64,000 nucleotides of DNA. It comes from an uncultured Oscillospiraceae bacterium (GTDB taxonomy: Bacteria; Bacillota; Clostridia; Oscillospirales; Ruminococcaceae). Under the pieces are notes generated by a model. It worked only from the letters and a program-made list of their open reading frames with translations, was not told the origin of the DNA and searched no databases. Below, piece after piece: positions 63,808 through 64,000 of the stretch. The number at the start of each line of letters is the position of its first letter. Position 1 is the stretch's first letter. Both the position numbers and the translations under genes were made by a program. The stretch lies in contig CAKSEC010000002.1 in assembly GCA_934446355.1 (NCBI GenBank), forward strand, positions 223,196 to 287,195, read 5' to 3'.

Positions 63808-64000
63808 CTATTTTGCAAGGTCCCGTATGATTGCCGAGATGTTGTCGAGCTGTTCGCTGTCAAGCTTTTTGAGGTTCTCGACCACTTCCTGAATCTTTTC
63901 CGGATTTCTGTTTTCCGCATCGAAAAACTCGCCGGGCGTGATGTTCAGGTATTCGCATATATAGAAAAATCCCGTCATGTACGGCAGTGCCTTGCCATTC
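63808..64000 (-). CDS. XRE-family protein (C-terminal part, runs off right edge)
   Basis: The last 63 full codons of a gene entering from the right. GKALPYMTGFFYICEYLNITPGEFFDAEN is the end of an XRE helix-turn-helix of the type seen in element-encoded regulators. It is followed by a helical tail, PEKIQEVVENLKKLDSEQLDNISAIIRDLAK. The N-terminal half is outside the window. It is convergent with the two other repressor genes. Confidence 0.75.
   Translation of the reverse strand, partial: NGKALPYMTGFFYICEYLNITPGEFFDAENRNPEKIQEVVENLKKLDSEQLDNISAIIRDLAK

Larger units (their letters stand above)
60567..64000. mobile_element. Left end of an integrated mobile element at tRNA-Pro
   Basis: From the tRNA to the right edge every recognisable gene is of the mobile-element type: a tyrosine integrase, an excisionase-like HTH protein, two XRE-family repressors and the C-terminal part of a third XRE-like protein. 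The order tRNA - int - xis - regulators is that of prophages and integrative conjugative elements. No structural phage or conjugation genes are in view, so the kind of element remains open. Confidence 0.75.

Overview
The window looks like a chromosomal segment of an anaerobic, spore-forming gut Firmicute of the Ruminococcaceae (Oscillospirales) type. The grounds are a complete spoIIIA engulfment operon behind a textbook sigma-E promoter, a trimeric [FeFe]-hydrogenase, oxygen-sensitive class III ribonucleotide reductase, a bile salt hydrolase, and secreted proteins with chitobiase-like repeats. Base composition is about 50-55% G+C in most genes. Genes sit on both strands, many promoters have near-consensus TTGACA-17-TATAAT boxes, and AGGAGG-type ribosome sites are common. 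The species cannot be named from the sequence alone.

Layout. 1-1525 (minus): start of a pst phosphate-uptake operon with PhoP-like boxes; its binding protein PstS has its two halves in swapped order. 1739-4870 (minus): cell-wall-anchored protein with about 90 copies of a GGDSD repeat. 5039-8842 (minus): FtsX-type ABC exporter pair with a palindromic operator. 8843-9170: gene-free, highly structured DNA. 9171-13661 (minus): aspS, an ECF-like sigma factor and a large membrane sensor with an extracellular beta-propeller-like part. 13848-16070 (minus): comM/yifB and an acetyltransferase, separated by a hairpin cluster. 16344-26320 (plus): a 1430-residue acyl-CoA dehydratase activase-like protein, a secreted CAP protein, an SPFH protein, a PcrA/UvrD helicase and a GT4 glycosyltransferase. 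26424-31141 (plus): spoIIIAA to spoIIIAH. 31293-35500 (plus): hydC-hydB-hydA hydrogenase with a Rex-like site. 35564-36515: AT-rich islet with a GNAT acetyltransferase and an orphan gene.

36570-40704 (minus): two-gene radical-SAM set and an oligopeptide-binding lipoprotein. 40836-43823 (minus): nrdD-nrdG behind an NrdR box. 44051-46650 (plus): TIGR01212-type radical SAM protein, an RlmN/Cfr-like methyltransferase and two small membrane proteins. 46728-47852 (minus): SGNH esterase. 47951-56475 (minus): eight-gene operon prfB - rlmD - FNT-like channel - membrane protein - DUF4097 protein - yjbQ - GT2 - yfhO. 56562-57557 (plus): bile salt hydrolase. 57585-60325 (minus): secreted transglutaminase-like protein and a diacylglycerol-kinase-like enzyme. 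60490-60566: tRNA-Pro(GGG). From 60567 to the right edge: left end of an integrated mobile element (tyrosine integrase, excisionase-like HTH protein, two XRE repressors, and the tail of a third XRE-like gene).

Several promoters carry recognisable control sites that fit their genes: phosphate (Pho boxes, pstS), redox (Rex, hydrogenase), dNTP pool (NrdR, nrdD) and mother-cell sigma-E (spoIIIA). Most surprising are the permuted PstS, the GGDSD repeat adhesin, the ECF/beta-propeller sensor with repeated GVKPIG motifs, the unexplained structured region at 8966-9159, and the GT2-YfhO pair at the end of a translation-factor operon.
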